Shown: positions 17,369 through 26,909 of the stretch, in pieces | How positions within the stretch are numbered: the stretch's first letter is position 1 | Layout: each line of letters opens with the position of its first letter | Source: Pseudomonas graminis | GTDB lineage: Bacteria; Pseudomonadota; Gammaproteobacteria; Pseudomonadales; Pseudomonadaceae | DNA: 64,000 bases | Direction: 5' to 3' | NCBI RefSeq assembly: GCF_013201545.1 | Contig: NZ_CP053746.1 | Coordinates: 4,602,501-4,666,500 of the forward strand | Position numbers and translations under genes: made by a program | Notes under the pieces: model-generated | Seen by the model: only the letters and a program-made list of their open reading frames with translations | The model's database searches: none | What the model was told of the DNA's origin: nothing

Positions 17369-18109
17369 CTAAAACGCTGCGGCCAGGACGACGATCAGGA
17401 CGAACAGCGCGGCGACGAGCCAGCCGATCCATGACGCTCGGCGCCTCTTGATCCGCGGGATGTTGTGCGCGGCCTTCGGCTGCATGCCCGGCGGGTTGCT
17501 TTGGGTTGTGCAATGCACCAGGGAGTGAATTGAGACGGGGAGCGTTGGATCTGGCATTGCCTGCTGCCCGACAACTTCAGCGGCTTGAGCATCGCGCTCG
17601 ATACGTGACGCGAGCTGTCCGATCTGCTGGTGCAACCTTTCCAGCGCAATGATGAATTCCAGGCGTTGAGCAACCGGCATCTGACGCAGGTGCTCAAGCT
17701 GCGAGCCCAACAGACGGAGGCCCGCCAGATCACAGAGATTGATCTCCAGTCCCCGCAGCACGGCCTGCCACTGGCCGAACAACTGGCCAACGATTGCCGT
17801 CTGCGCCGATAGCCCTCGGGGCCATGGTTTGGCATCTGCGTGCAAGAGGGTGTCCAGCACCACCACGCCTTCAAACATCCCGTCCAGCCCGGCCAGATGA
17901 CTGCGCGCCAGGGCGTAGGCCGCCGCCGTTTGCAGGTCCGCGCCATTGCTCGCAAACAAGGCGTGGCAGCAGTGCTCGATGGCTCGCCAATCCACATCCG
18001 GGCAGGCCGAATGAGCGAGTCTGGCCATCTCAACGCACAACGCCTGGTAGTCAGGCAACGCGCGTGGATCGCCGCCGGCCTTGATCTCCATGGCGAAACC
18101 CTTGGTCAT
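17369..18109 (-). CDS. T6SS-associated ImpA_N protein with C-terminal membrane anchor (VasL/TagA-like)
   Basis: The 246-residue protein starts at ATG 18109 behind AGGAAG. The N-terminal half (GGDPRALPDYQALCVEM ... GADLQTAAAYALARSHLAGL) is an ImpA_N domain like that of TssA. A lysine/arginine stretch IPRIKRRRAS and a hydrophobic segment at the extreme C-terminus (WIGWLVAALFVLIVVLAAAF) follow, so it is a tail-anchored inner-membrane protein. ImpA_N proteins with a membrane anchor (VasL, TagA) are thought to hold or stop the distal end of the T6SS sheath. This one is much shorter than TagA. It is the last gene of the locus. Confidence 0.7.
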   Translation of the reverse strand: MTKGFAMEIKAGGDPRALPDYQALCVEMARLAHSACPDVDWRAIEHCCHALFASNGADLQTAAAYALARSHLAGLDGMFEGVVVLDTLLHADAKPWPRGLSAQTAIVGQLFGQWQAVLRGLEINLCDLAGLRLLGSQLEHLRQMPVAQRLEFIIALERLHQQIGQLASRIERDAQAAEVVGQQAMPDPTLPVSIHSLVHCTTQSNPPGMQPKAAHNIPRIKRRRASWIGWLVAALFVLIVVLAAAF

Positions 18110-18126
18110 CGAACTTCCTGTCGGCC

Positions 18127-18567
18127 TCAAGGCAGGGCCCGCACATCATGGCGCTTGAGGTGACGCACCACTGCCCTTCCCTCCGGGCTCAACGTCGTGC
18201 CGAACGTCGCGGTGCGGTTCCCTTCAAGGGTGGCATCGAGGGCGTAGACCAGATGGCCGGGCTGGGTCTGCGGCAACAGTTCGATGTGCAGCGACAACAG
18301 GCGCGGCTCGTACTTGAGCAGCGTGTCGGCGATGGTCCGCATCAGTCCATGGGCGGCAGACGGCAAGCCTTCGAGCACAGCGCCCATGTCCGGCAGGCCG
18401 TAGTCGGGCAAATGCGCGAGGGTGCCCGCGCGGCTGTTGAGCACGCGTTGCACATTGTCCAGCACCGAGAGCACGTATTGGTCGTCTTCCCCCACCCGGG
18501 ACAGGTCGAGCTCGCCGCTGAAATTCTGCAGCAGGGTTTCGTACAGCGAGGGGTTGAGCTCGCCCAT
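18127..18567 (-). CDS. tssE: T6SS baseplate subunit TssE
   Basis: The 146-residue protein belongs to the gp25-like family of baseplate wedge proteins: SVLDNVQRVLNSRAGTLAHL, LPDYGLPDMG and LLSLHIELLPQTQPGHLVYAL. It is homologous to phage T4 gp25, works with TssF, TssG and TssK in the cytoplasmic baseplate and starts sheath assembly. It lies 3 nt downstream of tssJ. Confidence 0.92.
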   Translation of the reverse strand: MGELNPSLYETLLQNFSGELDLSRVGEDDQYVLSVLDNVQRVLNSRAGTLAHLPDYGLPDMGAVLEGLPSAAHGLMRTIADTLLKYEPRLLSLHIELLPQTQPGHLVYALDATLEGNRTATFGTTLSPEGRAVVRHLKRHDVRALP

Positions 18568-18570
18568 GGC

Positions 18571-19110
18571 TCAACCCTCGGCCAGGGGGCGCAGCGTCAG
18601 CCGGCTTTCGCCCAGCTCGATAACCCGAGGCCGGTCCGGGTCGAGTTCGTCACGCTTAAGCAGCAAGCGCCAGTCATTGCGCTGTAGATCGGGTTCGCGG
18701 AACAAGGCGACGACGGCGATCGCCCCGGCGTTTTCGTTCAGCGGCACATCCAGTTGCGCGCCCTCCCCGGGCTTGATCACCAGCGATCGCTGTTCCAACA
18801 GCTCAGCGCCGAGCAGGCGGTCGGCGTCGCGCAGCAGATCGTCGTAGGTGGCCTTGTTCACCGACTGGCCGTCGCGCAGTTGATACACCCGCACCATCAC
18901 CGGCACCGACAACCCGCGCATGTCCGTGCCTTCCGTGTTCAGGGCCAGGCGGCCGTCGAAGTCCAGGCGCAGCGTTTTGACCTGTTTGTAGAAGATTGCC
19001 TGGGTCATCGACGCGGTGGACTCGGACACGCGTTGCGTCACCCCGCAGCCGCTGGTGAGGAGCACGAGGGCGATGACGGGCAACGCTTTAACAAAAGTAA
19101 TAGTCGACAT
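18571..19110 (-). CDS. tssJ: T6SS outer-membrane lipoprotein TssJ
   Basis: The 179-residue protein has a type II signal peptide with lipobox LLTSGC (Cys 22). A transthyretin-like fold follows, with PVMVRVYQLRDGQSVNKATYDDLLRDAD and REPDLQRNDWRLLLKR, as in SciN/TssJ. It anchors the TssM-TssL membrane complex to the outer membrane. Its start overlaps the tssG 3' end by 23 nt. Confidence 0.93.
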   Translation of the reverse strand: MSTITFVKALPVIALVLLTSGCGVTQRVSESTASMTQAIFYKQVKTLRLDFDGRLALNTEGTDMRGLSVPVMVRVYQLRDGQSVNKATYDDLLRDADRLLGAELLEQRSLVIKPGEGAQLDVPLNENAGAIAVVALFREPDLQRNDWRLLLKRDELDPDRPRVIELGESRLTLRPLAEG

Positions 19111-20182
19111 GGGCGGGTTCTCTTTCCTTAGGATTAACCTGGAGCCCCTGATAACGGCCCAGATGAATAGTGATGGTGTCGGTTCTCCCGGCAGCGCGGC
19201 CTTTCAACGCGAGTCCCGCGGTCATGCCCAGCAGCACGCCCCGTCCGCTCAGTGCTGACACCGGCAGGCAATCGATCGGCAGCGACAGACGCAACCGTGC
19301 CGTACAGCGCCAACCGAGGTACACCTGCAACAGCACCCGCAGGTCGCTGAGCAAGCCGCCGCCGGGCAACCATTCCCGCGCCTCGTCGTGGTCGGCGGTG
19401 AACAGCGTGAGCATCAGTTCGCTGTTGACGTCGCGACCGATGCTGCCCATCGGCGTGCCCTGGGACAGGCTCACCGGCCGCGTTGAGGACAGGCTGGCTG
19501 GAGAGTCCAACGCAATGCTTCGCGGCCAGTGCGGCTTGATCGACGCCTGAGTGCGAGACGCCAACAAATGCACCAGCGCCGTGATGCCCTCGGCGTTGCG
19601 GGTCGGCAAACGCATCACGCCGAGCAGGGCCAGAAAACGCGACAGCGGCGTGGCGATGCGTTTCGCGGTGCCGGGGATGCCAAGCCCGATCAGCCCGAAC
19701 AGGCACTGGGAGGTGGGGTCGGCGCCAGCCGGCGCGAACGAGGCCGGGTAAGAATACTTGCGCCAGATCCGGTAGAACTGGGTGAAGACCCGATGGTTGA
19801 AGATGTCGAGAAACCCTTCCAGCGCCTCGTGGCCTTCCCGCTTTTGCGCGATGTCGTCGAGGTAACGGGTGGGCAGTGGCGAGTCCACGCCATAGAGGCC
19901 GAGCAAGCGGGTGCGCACGGTCGCCGGCAGCCCCTCATCAGTCGTCGGCCACTCCAGCGCTTTGAGTTCACTGGCCGGAAAACCCATGCCGGGATCGGGG
20001 CGAAAACGCACCAGGTCGTCGGCCGGATCCTCCGAACTGCCCAACGGCGGCTGCTCCGGCGCGGCACATTCCAGTAACTGGCAGAAGCGATAAACGCTTG
20101 CTTCCGCCACCCGCCCCTGCACCGCATCGAGCCATTCGATAAGCCTTAACCGGGAATCCGCTGGCTGTGGTTTTCGCTCCAT
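19088..20182 (-). CDS. tssG: T6SS baseplate subunit TssG
   Basis: The 364-residue protein starts at ATG 20182, 37 nt inside the end of tssF. It has the VasB/ImpH family pattern: ASVYRFCQLLE, VRFRPDPGMGFPASEL, LLGLYGVDSPLPTRYLDDI, FLDIFNHRVFTQFYRIWRKY, and a C-terminal half with LPGGGLLSDLRVLLQVYLGW. With TssF it builds the baseplate wedge. A much longer frame starting at 20692 is an artefact of a shadow frame in tssF. Confidence 0.93.
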   Translation of the reverse strand: MERKPQPADSRLRLIEWLDAVQGRVAEASVYRFCQLLECAAPEQPPLGSSEDPADDLVRFRPDPGMGFPASELKALEWPTTDEGLPATVRTRLLGLYGVDSPLPTRYLDDIAQKREGHEALEGFLDIFNHRVFTQFYRIWRKYSYPASFAPAGADPTSQCLFGLIGLGIPGTAKRIATPLSRFLALLGVMRLPTRNAEGITALVHLLASRTQASIKPHWPRSIALDSPASLSSTRPVSLSQGTPMGSIGRDVNSELMLTLFTADHDEAREWLPGGGLLSDLRVLLQVYLGWRCTARLRLSLPIDCLPVSALSGRGVLLGMTAGLALKGRAAGRTDTITIHLGRYQGLQVNPKEREPAHVDYYFC

Positions 20183-21915
20183 CGCAGGCTCCTCCCGGTC
20201 GGTTGCAGGATCAGGGTGATCTGGGTGAACAGATGGATGTCGGCGTACAGCGCGAAGAACCGGTTGAGCATTTCGCCAAACAGGCAGATGTCGCCCTCGC
20301 CAGCAAAACCGTTGGCGTCGAGGGTCACTTCGATGTCCACGCCGCGCAGCAAAAACCCTTTTTCGAAGCGCTGGATGAGGTGATGACGCACCTCGACGAT
20401 GGCTTCCAGACGCCGGCGATTCAGCTCGCTGCCGGTCCAGTCGTACAGCGCCAGGGTGCCGCGCAGCACTTCGGCGTTGTCGAGCATCGGCAGGAAGTTC
20501 GAGCCCAGGTGGCTCAACACCCGCCAGTGAAAACGGTCGCGGCTCGGCGGATAGCACGGCAGGGTCGGCGCGCACAGGTTGCGCACCCGCAGACCGGCCT
20601 GGGTCGCGTGCAGGGGCATGTCGAGGATCGTGCTTTGCAGGGCTTTTCTCGGCAACTGTCCGTTGGTACCGGTGAGCCGAAGGGACAGGCACGGGCGCTC
20701 GGCCAGCCGATCAACATCGGCGCCCTCGCCGCCCAGTATCAGCCAGGTGTCATGCAGCCCGTTCGCGCCGCGCTTGAGGCGGGTGTGGAAATAACGTTCG
20801 GGCGCCTCGTCGCGGAGCATGCCGCCCTTGTGCCGGAAGCTGGAAAACGGCACGTACTCTTCCCGCCCCGAGTCGCGGGAGGCCGTCACCCGGTCGACCG
20901 AATAGATTTCGGTGTGGCCGTCCTGCAGGCGCATGGGCCGCAATAGATAGTCGGTCTGCAACGGGTCCAGGGACAGCGGGTCGGCCTCCAGCGGGAACAG
21001 GTTGATGACTGGCACGGCGTGCAGGCGAATGTGCTCGGCACTGAGGGCAAACCCATGGGGCCAGGCGGTGCTCAGCACGGCCTCGAGTTCGAACCACGGC
21101 GCGTCGGGCGCGATGCTCATGTTTTCGAGGCCGTACAGGGTCACGAACATGAATTTCTCGCGAAAACTGAAGTACTCCAGCAGCAACTGATACCCACTGA
21201 AGGCGCTGTCCCCCTTGGGCCAGAGCCGGTCGTCATCGCCGAAGCCCTTGGGGCCAAAACGTCCTTGCAGCGGTTGACGTTGCGCGTCGCCGGGCTGACG
21301 CACATAGAGCGCCTGGGTGCCCAGGGTCAGTGCGTGGTGCAGCGCATTGGCCACCGCCGGCGTGGCGTTGAGGTACAGCGGGATGCGGCGCAAATCCAGT
21401 TGGCCCCAGTTGCTCAGGGCACCGCAGGAAAAACGCAGGCGGATCACCGAGCGGCCGTCCGGCTCCTGGGCCAGGCGCACCGAATCCAGGGCCAACGGGC
21501 GCAGGGTCAGGTCCTGAGTGGTGGTGTAACTGCAGCGCGTGCGCTGGGGGCCGATGGGTTGCGACTGGACTTCAAAGCCGGTCGCGATCTGCTCGCTCTG
21601 CTTCATCTGGTGCACGTCGGGCTGCAACTCGACGATCGACAGCGACGGGATCGTGCGCAGGTAATGGGGCCACAGCAGGCTGACCAGGCCTTCGGTCAGC
21701 TCCGGCAGGTCATCGTCGAGCTTTTCCCGCAGCCGTCCCATGAGGAACGCGAAACCTTCGAACAACCGCTCGACGTAGGGATCGTGGGCGCCGGGCTTGT
21801 CCAGATTCAGCGAGGCGGCACGGTCGGGAAACGCTTGGGCGAACTCCTTGCCGGCCTCGCGCAGGTAGCGCATTTCCGCATCGAAATAACGCAGGGTCAG
21901 ATTGTCCTCATTCAT
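20146..21915 (-). CDS. tssF: T6SS baseplate subunit TssF
   Basis: The 589-residue protein of the VasA/ImpG family begins LTLRYFDAEMRYLREAGKEF and has DKPGAHDPYVERLFEGFAFL, LTEGLVSLLWPHYLRTIPS and a C-terminal ALYADIHLFTQITL. It forms the trimeric wedge core with TssG. An AGGAGGTTTGCATG ribosome site directly precedes the ATG. It lies between tssA and tssG in a tightly packed run. Confidence 0.94.
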   Translation of the reverse strand: MNEDNLTLRYFDAEMRYLREAGKEFAQAFPDRAASLNLDKPGAHDPYVERLFEGFAFLMGRLREKLDDDLPELTEGLVSLLWPHYLRTIPSLSIVELQPDVHQMKQSEQIATGFEVQSQPIGPQRTRCSYTTTQDLTLRPLALDSVRLAQEPDGRSVIRLRFSCGALSNWGQLDLRRIPLYLNATPAVANALHHALTLGTQALYVRQPGDAQRQPLQGRFGPKGFGDDDRLWPKGDSAFSGYQLLLEYFSFREKFMFVTLYGLENMSIAPDAPWFELEAVLSTAWPHGFALSAEHIRLHAVPVINLFPLEADPLSLDPLQTDYLLRPMRLQDGHTEIYSVDRVTASRDSGREEYVPFSSFRHKGGMLRDEAPERYFHTRLKRGANGLHDTWLILGGEGADVDRLAERPCLSLRLTGTNGQLPRKALQSTILDMPLHATQAGLRVRNLCAPTLPCYPPSRDRFHWRVLSHLGSNFLPMLDNAEVLRGTLALYDWTGSELNRRRLEAIVEVRHHLIQRFEKGFLLRGVDIEVTLDANGFAGEGDICLFGEMLNRFFALYADIHLFTQITLILQPTGRSLRWSENHSQRIPG

Positions 21916-21939
21916 GCAAACCTCCTGTTTTTTTGAGTT

Positions 21940-23544
21940 TCAGCCGCACAGCACTGCCGCGCGCACCGGGTCCATGGCCACCAGCGCCGCCAGCAGCGGC
22001 TCCATGCGTTTGCCCAGCGCGGCCTTGTCAGCGTCACTGCGCTGGGCTTTGATGCGCAGCAACTTGAGCAACCGCGCCTTCACTTCAAACACCCGCGCCG
22101 GCTCCCACTCAGCGAGCCCATGGCGCTGGCCGGTCGCGTCCAGTTCACCCAGCAGGTGCAACGCCAGCTCGCTTTTGCCGTACTGCTCGGCGACCCGCGC
22201 CATGAGCAGGCGCAGCAACCAGCGCTGCCGACCGCTGTGAATCTCGGGACGCGTGTCGAGCCAGGCCAGTGCCACCTCGACGCCGTCGCGGTCGGCCTGG
22301 GCCAGCGCCTCGCTTTCGAGGGCCAGAATCTCGGCTTCGTCTGCAATGGACGCGGTCGACGTAGGCAGCCAGGCAGAAGCGGCCTGGGTGCGCACGTGCT
22401 GCTCGATCCACTCGCGGGTGGTCTCGTCGGCAAAGGCCGAGCCGTCGTCCCAACACAACGTTTCAAGGCCCGGCAGGCGGTCGAGGAGCAGGCCCAAATC
22501 TTCCTTGACGATCCGCGCCCAGCCCTCGAATGGTGCGGGTTGGCGGCTCAGCGCCTGATACAGAAGCCACTGCAGGTCGAGCCAGAAATGGTTCACGCCC
22601 TCGGCGAACATGCGCTCGACCTGATCGAGCAACTCGCTCCAGCTCTGTTGCAGGTAAAGCCGTTTGAGTTGCGCGCGGTATTCAGATCGCGGCGGTGCCA
22701 GTCGCGTACGACCATTGGCATCCTGGGGCGGCGACTGGTGCACGGTGTCCCAGCGCAGGCTTTTCATCAGCCGATGGGCGGCCAGCCAGCCCTGGGGTTG
22801 TTCGCGCAGATAGCTGGCCAGCGCGCGGCCGTTGTCCAGCAGGTCACGGCCCGAGCGGATGGCGTTCGGACCAGCGCCATGGTTGGCGCCGTGGCTGGTG
22901 GCTTCTCGGGTTGCAGAGTCATGGCTGGCGCTGAACTGCGGCACTACGGCCTCGATTCCGCCGGCCTGGGCCAGCCGTGCAGACAGCGCCGAGTACAGCG
23001 CGCCCAAGTTCGGCCGCTGCTCGGCGGGCCAGCCTTCCAGCACCTGATTCAGCCAGACGAGTGCGGCCACCGTACGTTCGGCCTCGGCCTTTACCACTTC
23101 CGGGTACAGCCTCAGGCTGTCCAGCACCTTGGCGCTGGCGAGCCACTCCAGCGCCACCTTGCGACTGTTGGGCCGTGCAGGCAGCACATCGGCGCTGTAG
23201 CGATCAACCATTCCAGCCAGCAGATTCAAGCCTTCCGCCAATCCGGCTTCGCCGTCCCGCTGCAGACGCGCCCAGAGGTAATAGGTGAGCACGCGCAGGT
23301 CCTTGCAGGTGCCTTTGAGCAGTTTTTCCGCCAGCACGATGACCCGATCGGCGTCCGCTCCGGACAGCTTGTTGACCTCCTCGCGCATGCTCTGGAAATC
23401 ATCGTCATAGCCCGGGTCCTGACCCACTACTGATTCAGCACTGATCGGCGCCAGCCACGCTGCCCAGTGTTCAGCGTAGCCCCTGGCGAAGGCCACCCCG
23501 TCGCGCTCACCCAGCGTCGTGGCGACCAACGCTTGCAGGCTCAT
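21940..23544 (-). CDS. tssA: T6SS sheath-cap/baseplate protein TssA (ImpA_N + VasJ type)
   Basis: The 534-residue protein has an N-terminal ImpA_N domain (about 20-150: DGYDDDFQSMREEVNKL-like region, LRVLTYYLWARLQRDGEAG) and a C-terminal VasJ-type region (about 240-530: LLDNGRALASYLREQPQGWL, LKRLYLQQSWSELLDQVERMF). TssA primes the baseplate and guides sheath growth. It overlaps the end of tssM by 4 nt. This locus therefore encodes two ImpA_N proteins, this one and the one at 17369-18109. Confidence 0.92.
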   Translation of the reverse strand: MSLQALVATTLGERDGVAFARGYAEHWAAWLAPISAESVVGQDPGYDDDFQSMREEVNKLSGADADRVIVLAEKLLKGTCKDLRVLTYYLWARLQRDGEAGLAEGLNLLAGMVDRYSADVLPARPNSRKVALEWLASAKVLDSLRLYPEVVKAEAERTVAALVWLNQVLEGWPAEQRPNLGALYSALSARLAQAGGIEAVVPQFSASHDSATREATSHGANHGAGPNAIRSGRDLLDNGRALASYLREQPQGWLAAHRLMKSLRWDTVHQSPPQDANGRTRLAPPRSEYRAQLKRLYLQQSWSELLDQVERMFAEGVNHFWLDLQWLLYQALSRQPAPFEGWARIVKEDLGLLLDRLPGLETLCWDDGSAFADETTREWIEQHVRTQAASAWLPTSTASIADEAEILALESEALAQADRDGVEVALAWLDTRPEIHSGRQRWLLRLLMARVAEQYGKSELALHLLGELDATGQRHGLAEWEPARVFEVKARLLKLLRIKAQRSDADKAALGKRMEPLLAALVAMDPVRAAVLCG

Positions 23545-26500
23545 TCCATCACCTCGGCGCGCGATGCATTTTGTGCGCTGGCGATGCCGTTGAGGAATAT
23601 CTGGCGCGGCAGTTTGAAATTTCGCAGCGCGAGCAGGCTCATCGGCCCTGCGCCGAGTTCAGTGCGCATGTGCCAGGTCAGGTCCAGGCCATCCGGCGCC
23701 GCAATACTGATGCGGTAGCGGCTGTCACTGTCGTCCAGCGCAGTGACGGTGGCGGCGTCCAGCAAACGGATCAGCCCCCAGGCGCCCTGAAAGTCGCCAT
23801 ACAAACGCTCGCCGCTCCGCACGCTGGTCCACGTCAGGCTGGCGCCGGGGTAATCACTGCTGCCGGGCCAGGCGAAGCGTTGCCAGCTCTCTTTCTGATT
23901 GAAGTACTGATGCCGCGCGCCATTGAGCACGAAGCTGGTCTGCACCACGTCGCGCACCGCCTTGCCCTGGAGCTCGAAGTTGATGCCCATGCCGCCGTCG
24001 GTGTAGAGCACGTCGGCCAGGTGGCTGAGCTGGTTCACCGCCGCGAGAAACTTGGGGTTGATCAGCAGGCCCTGACCGTGGGCCGGGTCCACCCCCCAGC
24101 GGCCGCCGTCCTTGCGCAACACGCCGTTCAGTTCGCGCTGCAGGAACTGCTCGATGCGCCCGGAATCGGCGCGGATCATCTTACCCAGCATCGGCAACGA
24201 GGCGTCGCTGCCGGTGGCGGCAAAGGGGTAACGGCCGAGAAACGCCTTGTCCCATTCATCAACCACCGCCTGCTGCCACTGCCGGTTCAGGGCGGCCGCC
24301 GAGGGCTCGAGCACCTTGCGCCAGGCCTGATCCAGCGGCTGCACGAATAGCGCGTGGGCCACTCCGTCCCACTCCTCGCCCAGACTGGCCGCCAGCAGCT
24401 CGCCGTAGGCGCGGGTGTCGGTAAGGTCGATGTTCTTGCCCTGAAACACCGTCTGCGCCATGGCCTGGGTCATGCCCTGGGGATCGGCGGCGTGACTGAC
24501 CTGCTGCAACTTCAGGCGCACCCGGGTCACGCGGGTCAGAAACGCTTGCAGGCTGAGATCGTCGTCGCCGCCCTTGCCTTGCGGGTCTTTGCCCAACAAC
24601 CCCAGCAGCGGGCCGAAGGTCGGATCCAGCGGCCCAGCCGGCGTGTCGAGCAGCTGGCTGATGGCAGGCACCGGCATCGAGCGTTCGCCGCCCATCAGCT
24701 TCTGCGCCGACTGCACTAGCGAGTCCTTCAGCCCTTGACTGCGATTGCCGGCCTGGCCCTGCCACGCCAAGGTGTTCATCAGCGCAATCAACGGTGACTG
24801 ACGGACGTCGCTCATCAGCGTCAGTTGGTCGATGACGTCGGCCAGGCTGTCGGCCCGTCGCCACTGCACGCTGTTGAGAAACGCCAGCCAGGCGCCCGAG
24901 TAGTCATGGAAGTAGCGCTCGGTCAGGCGAGCTCTGAGCTGCTCGGGCGAGGTGTCGGCAACGGCGCTGTTTTCGCGATCGCTGAGCACCCAGTCGATCT
25001 GCTCGCGGCGGGCAGCGACGATGTCATCGATCGCCTGGCTCACCTGCCCTTCCCACGCCTGCCGCGTGAACACGCCCGGCACACTGGCCTCGGTGAAAAA
25101 CAGCGGCCACGCCTCTTTGTCATCGACCATCTGCTCAACCCCGAGATCGGGAAAGTGGGTCGCGGCAGCCCCCAGCACTTGCTGATACAGGCTGGCCTCG
25201 CCATTGCGCTGGCCCAGTTGCACCAGCAAGACCTGCCGCGCCTGGGCCACCAGTGCGTTATCCGACTCGATCCGCCACTGCGGATTGGCCTTCAACTGCT
25301 CGGCGTAGAACTGCCACAGTGAGGGCGACAGCCCTTTCCATAATCCCGGCGACACACCCATGCGCGTCGGCTCGGCATGACCCAAGGCCTTCACCAGAAA
25401 CGCGGCGTCAACCTTCTCCGGCCGCGCCATCATCAGGTAGGCCTTTAGCTGCACGTACGCGTTGTGCGCGCCCTTCGCCCGCCGCGAACTGTCGGCGGGC
25501 GATGCCGCCAAGGACGCGAGCTGACGCTTGAGGTTCTCCGCCGCCGGGTCGCGCATCAGCCGGTTGTTGGCCTCCACATAGCGCGGCCACATCGCCGCAA
25601 GCAACGCGTCGTTCTGACTTAGCCCGAAGCGCTGGTACCACGGCTCGCCACGCCGCGCGCGGTCCTTCAGCCTGCCCATTTCGAGGATCAAGGCGTTGAG
25701 GGCCAGCAACTGCTCATCGCCGTCGCCCGAAGGTTGGACGGCCGCGAGCGATGACTGGATGTCGAGGATCTGCGTGCGGTGGGTAGAAAACGACAGCAGC
25801 AGGCCAGTCGCCCAGATCAACGCGGCACCCAGGGCCAGTGCGTAGCTGATGCGCGTGACGGGCCAATTCAAGCGCCGGACGTCGCGAGGTGTGTCCTCGA
25901 GCACGCCGTCCCACGCCGGACCCGGCAGCCACAGATTGCCGTTGGACTCGGTCGGTGGCGCCGGCAAACTGAACCACAGCCCGCGCAAGGGCACGCCCCG
26001 CGCGAACTTGCCGAGCAATGGCATCAGCGCCTGACGCCAGCGCGCGATGCCCTCTGCTTTCAGGGTGGAGGACAACCGGCAGAGGAAGTCATGGTCACGG
26101 TAGGCCTTGATCTCGGCCAGGCCCACCTGACGCAACGAATCGTCGATCGGGGCCAACATCGTCTCCAGCTGTACGCCGTCAAGACGCCGAGGCAACAACA
26201 ACCCGGCAGGCCCGCGTGCGCGCTTTTGCTGCGTCCATTCGCTCTCGCAGACCTCCCACAAGTGCAGCGGCAACTGCCAGCCCAGGGTTCGCGCCAGTTG
26301 CTGCAAACCGGCGACGCCACCGGCCATTGTCGCGGCGTTCGCGCTTTGCTGCTTATCAAGGGCCCAGACCACGCCGTCCAGACCCCGCCGATGAATTACC
26401 GCGTGCCAGCGGCTGGCGGCTTCGGGAAGTTCGGATTGCGGGCTGCCGCCCCAGAGCAGCACGGTGTTCTGGCCTTCGAGCCACTGGGCGTCGGCCAGGC

Positions 26501-26909
26501 CTGGGGCGATGGCTTCGATCTGCTTGGGCTCGCCGACGACGAGAATGAAACGGGTGCGGGTGCGCTGGAAGGTGGAGTATTGGTGGTGGAGGTGCTCCTT
26601 GAGTTCAGCGACGCCCGGGAGTTTCTTGGTTTCAGGGTTGGATGACGATTCCTGCGGTGGGAACACGCCGTCGCCCTTCTGCCGCTCAACGCTGCGGCGA
26701 GCCTTCATCAGCGCCAGCGCACGAGGAATGGTTTGCACCAACAGCGCGATCACCGCCAGCAACAGAAACGCCGTGATTTGCTGATGTCTCTCCGTCAGTC
26801 CAACCCTTGCGCCATAGGCGTAAACAAGCCAACCCAGCGCCGCTGCGAAGGCGACCAGCCATACCGCGCCACCCGCGCGACGCCAGCCATTGCCGATCAA
26901 GGATTTCAT
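23541..26909 (-). CDS. tssM: T6SS inner-membrane protein TssM (IcmF)
   Basis: The 1122-residue protein starts at ATG 26909 in an ATGA overlap with the upstream gene. There are two membrane segments within the first 60 residues (GAVWLVAFAAALGWLVYAYG; FLLLAVIALLVQTIP) and a third about residue 370 (YALALGAALIWATGLLL), before the long periplasmic part. At the usual Walker A position the sequence reads FILVVGEPKQIEAI, with no GK[ST], so nucleotide binding is doubtful, as in a subset of TssM proteins. The C-terminal domain that binds TssJ ends FKLPRQIFLNGIASAQN. It spans the envelope with TssL and TssJ. Confidence 0.93.
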   Translation of the reverse strand: MKSLIGNGWRRAGGAVWLVAFAAALGWLVYAYGARVGLTERHQQITAFLLLAVIALLVQTIPRALALMKARRSVERQKGDGVFPPQESSSNPETKKLPGVAELKEHLHHQYSTFQRTRTRFILVVGEPKQIEAIAPGLADAQWLEGQNTVLLWGGSPQSELPEAASRWHAVIHRRGLDGVVWALDKQQSANAATMAGGVAGLQQLARTLGWQLPLHLWEVCESEWTQQKRARGPAGLLLPRRLDGVQLETMLAPIDDSLRQVGLAEIKAYRDHDFLCRLSSTLKAEGIARWRQALMPLLGKFARGVPLRGLWFSLPAPPTESNGNLWLPGPAWDGVLEDTPRDVRRLNWPVTRISYALALGAALIWATGLLLSFSTHRTQILDIQSSLAAVQPSGDGDEQLLALNALILEMGRLKDRARRGEPWYQRFGLSQNDALLAAMWPRYVEANNRLMRDPAAENLKRQLASLAASPADSSRRAKGAHNAYVQLKAYLMMARPEKVDAAFLVKALGHAEPTRMGVSPGLWKGLSPSLWQFYAEQLKANPQWRIESDNALVAQARQVLLVQLGQRNGEASLYQQVLGAAATHFPDLGVEQMVDDKEAWPLFFTEASVPGVFTRQAWEGQVSQAIDDIVAARREQIDWVLSDRENSAVADTSPEQLRARLTERYFHDYSGAWLAFLNSVQWRRADSLADVIDQLTLMSDVRQSPLIALMNTLAWQGQAGNRSQGLKDSLVQSAQKLMGGERSMPVPAISQLLDTPAGPLDPTFGPLLGLLGKDPQGKGGDDDLSLQAFLTRVTRVRLKLQQVSHAADPQGMTQAMAQTVFQGKNIDLTDTRAYGELLAASLGEEWDGVAHALFVQPLDQAWRKVLEPSAAALNRQWQQAVVDEWDKAFLGRYPFAATGSDASLPMLGKMIRADSGRIEQFLQRELNGVLRKDGGRWGVDPAHGQGLLINPKFLAAVNQLSHLADVLYTDGGMGINFELQGKAVRDVVQTSFVLNGARHQYFNQKESWQRFAWPGSSDYPGASLTWTSVRSGERLYGDFQGAWGLIRLLDAATVTALDDSDSRYRISIAAPDGLDLTWHMRTELGAGPMSLLALRNFKLPRQIFLNGIASAQNASRAEVME

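Noticed and set aside
20183..20692. 170-residue extension of tssG
   Set aside because: It is a shadow frame within tssF; the real TssG begins at 20182.
22120..23433. 437-codon plus-strand ORF opposite tssA
   Set aside because: It is antisense to a clear TssA and has no recognisable motif.
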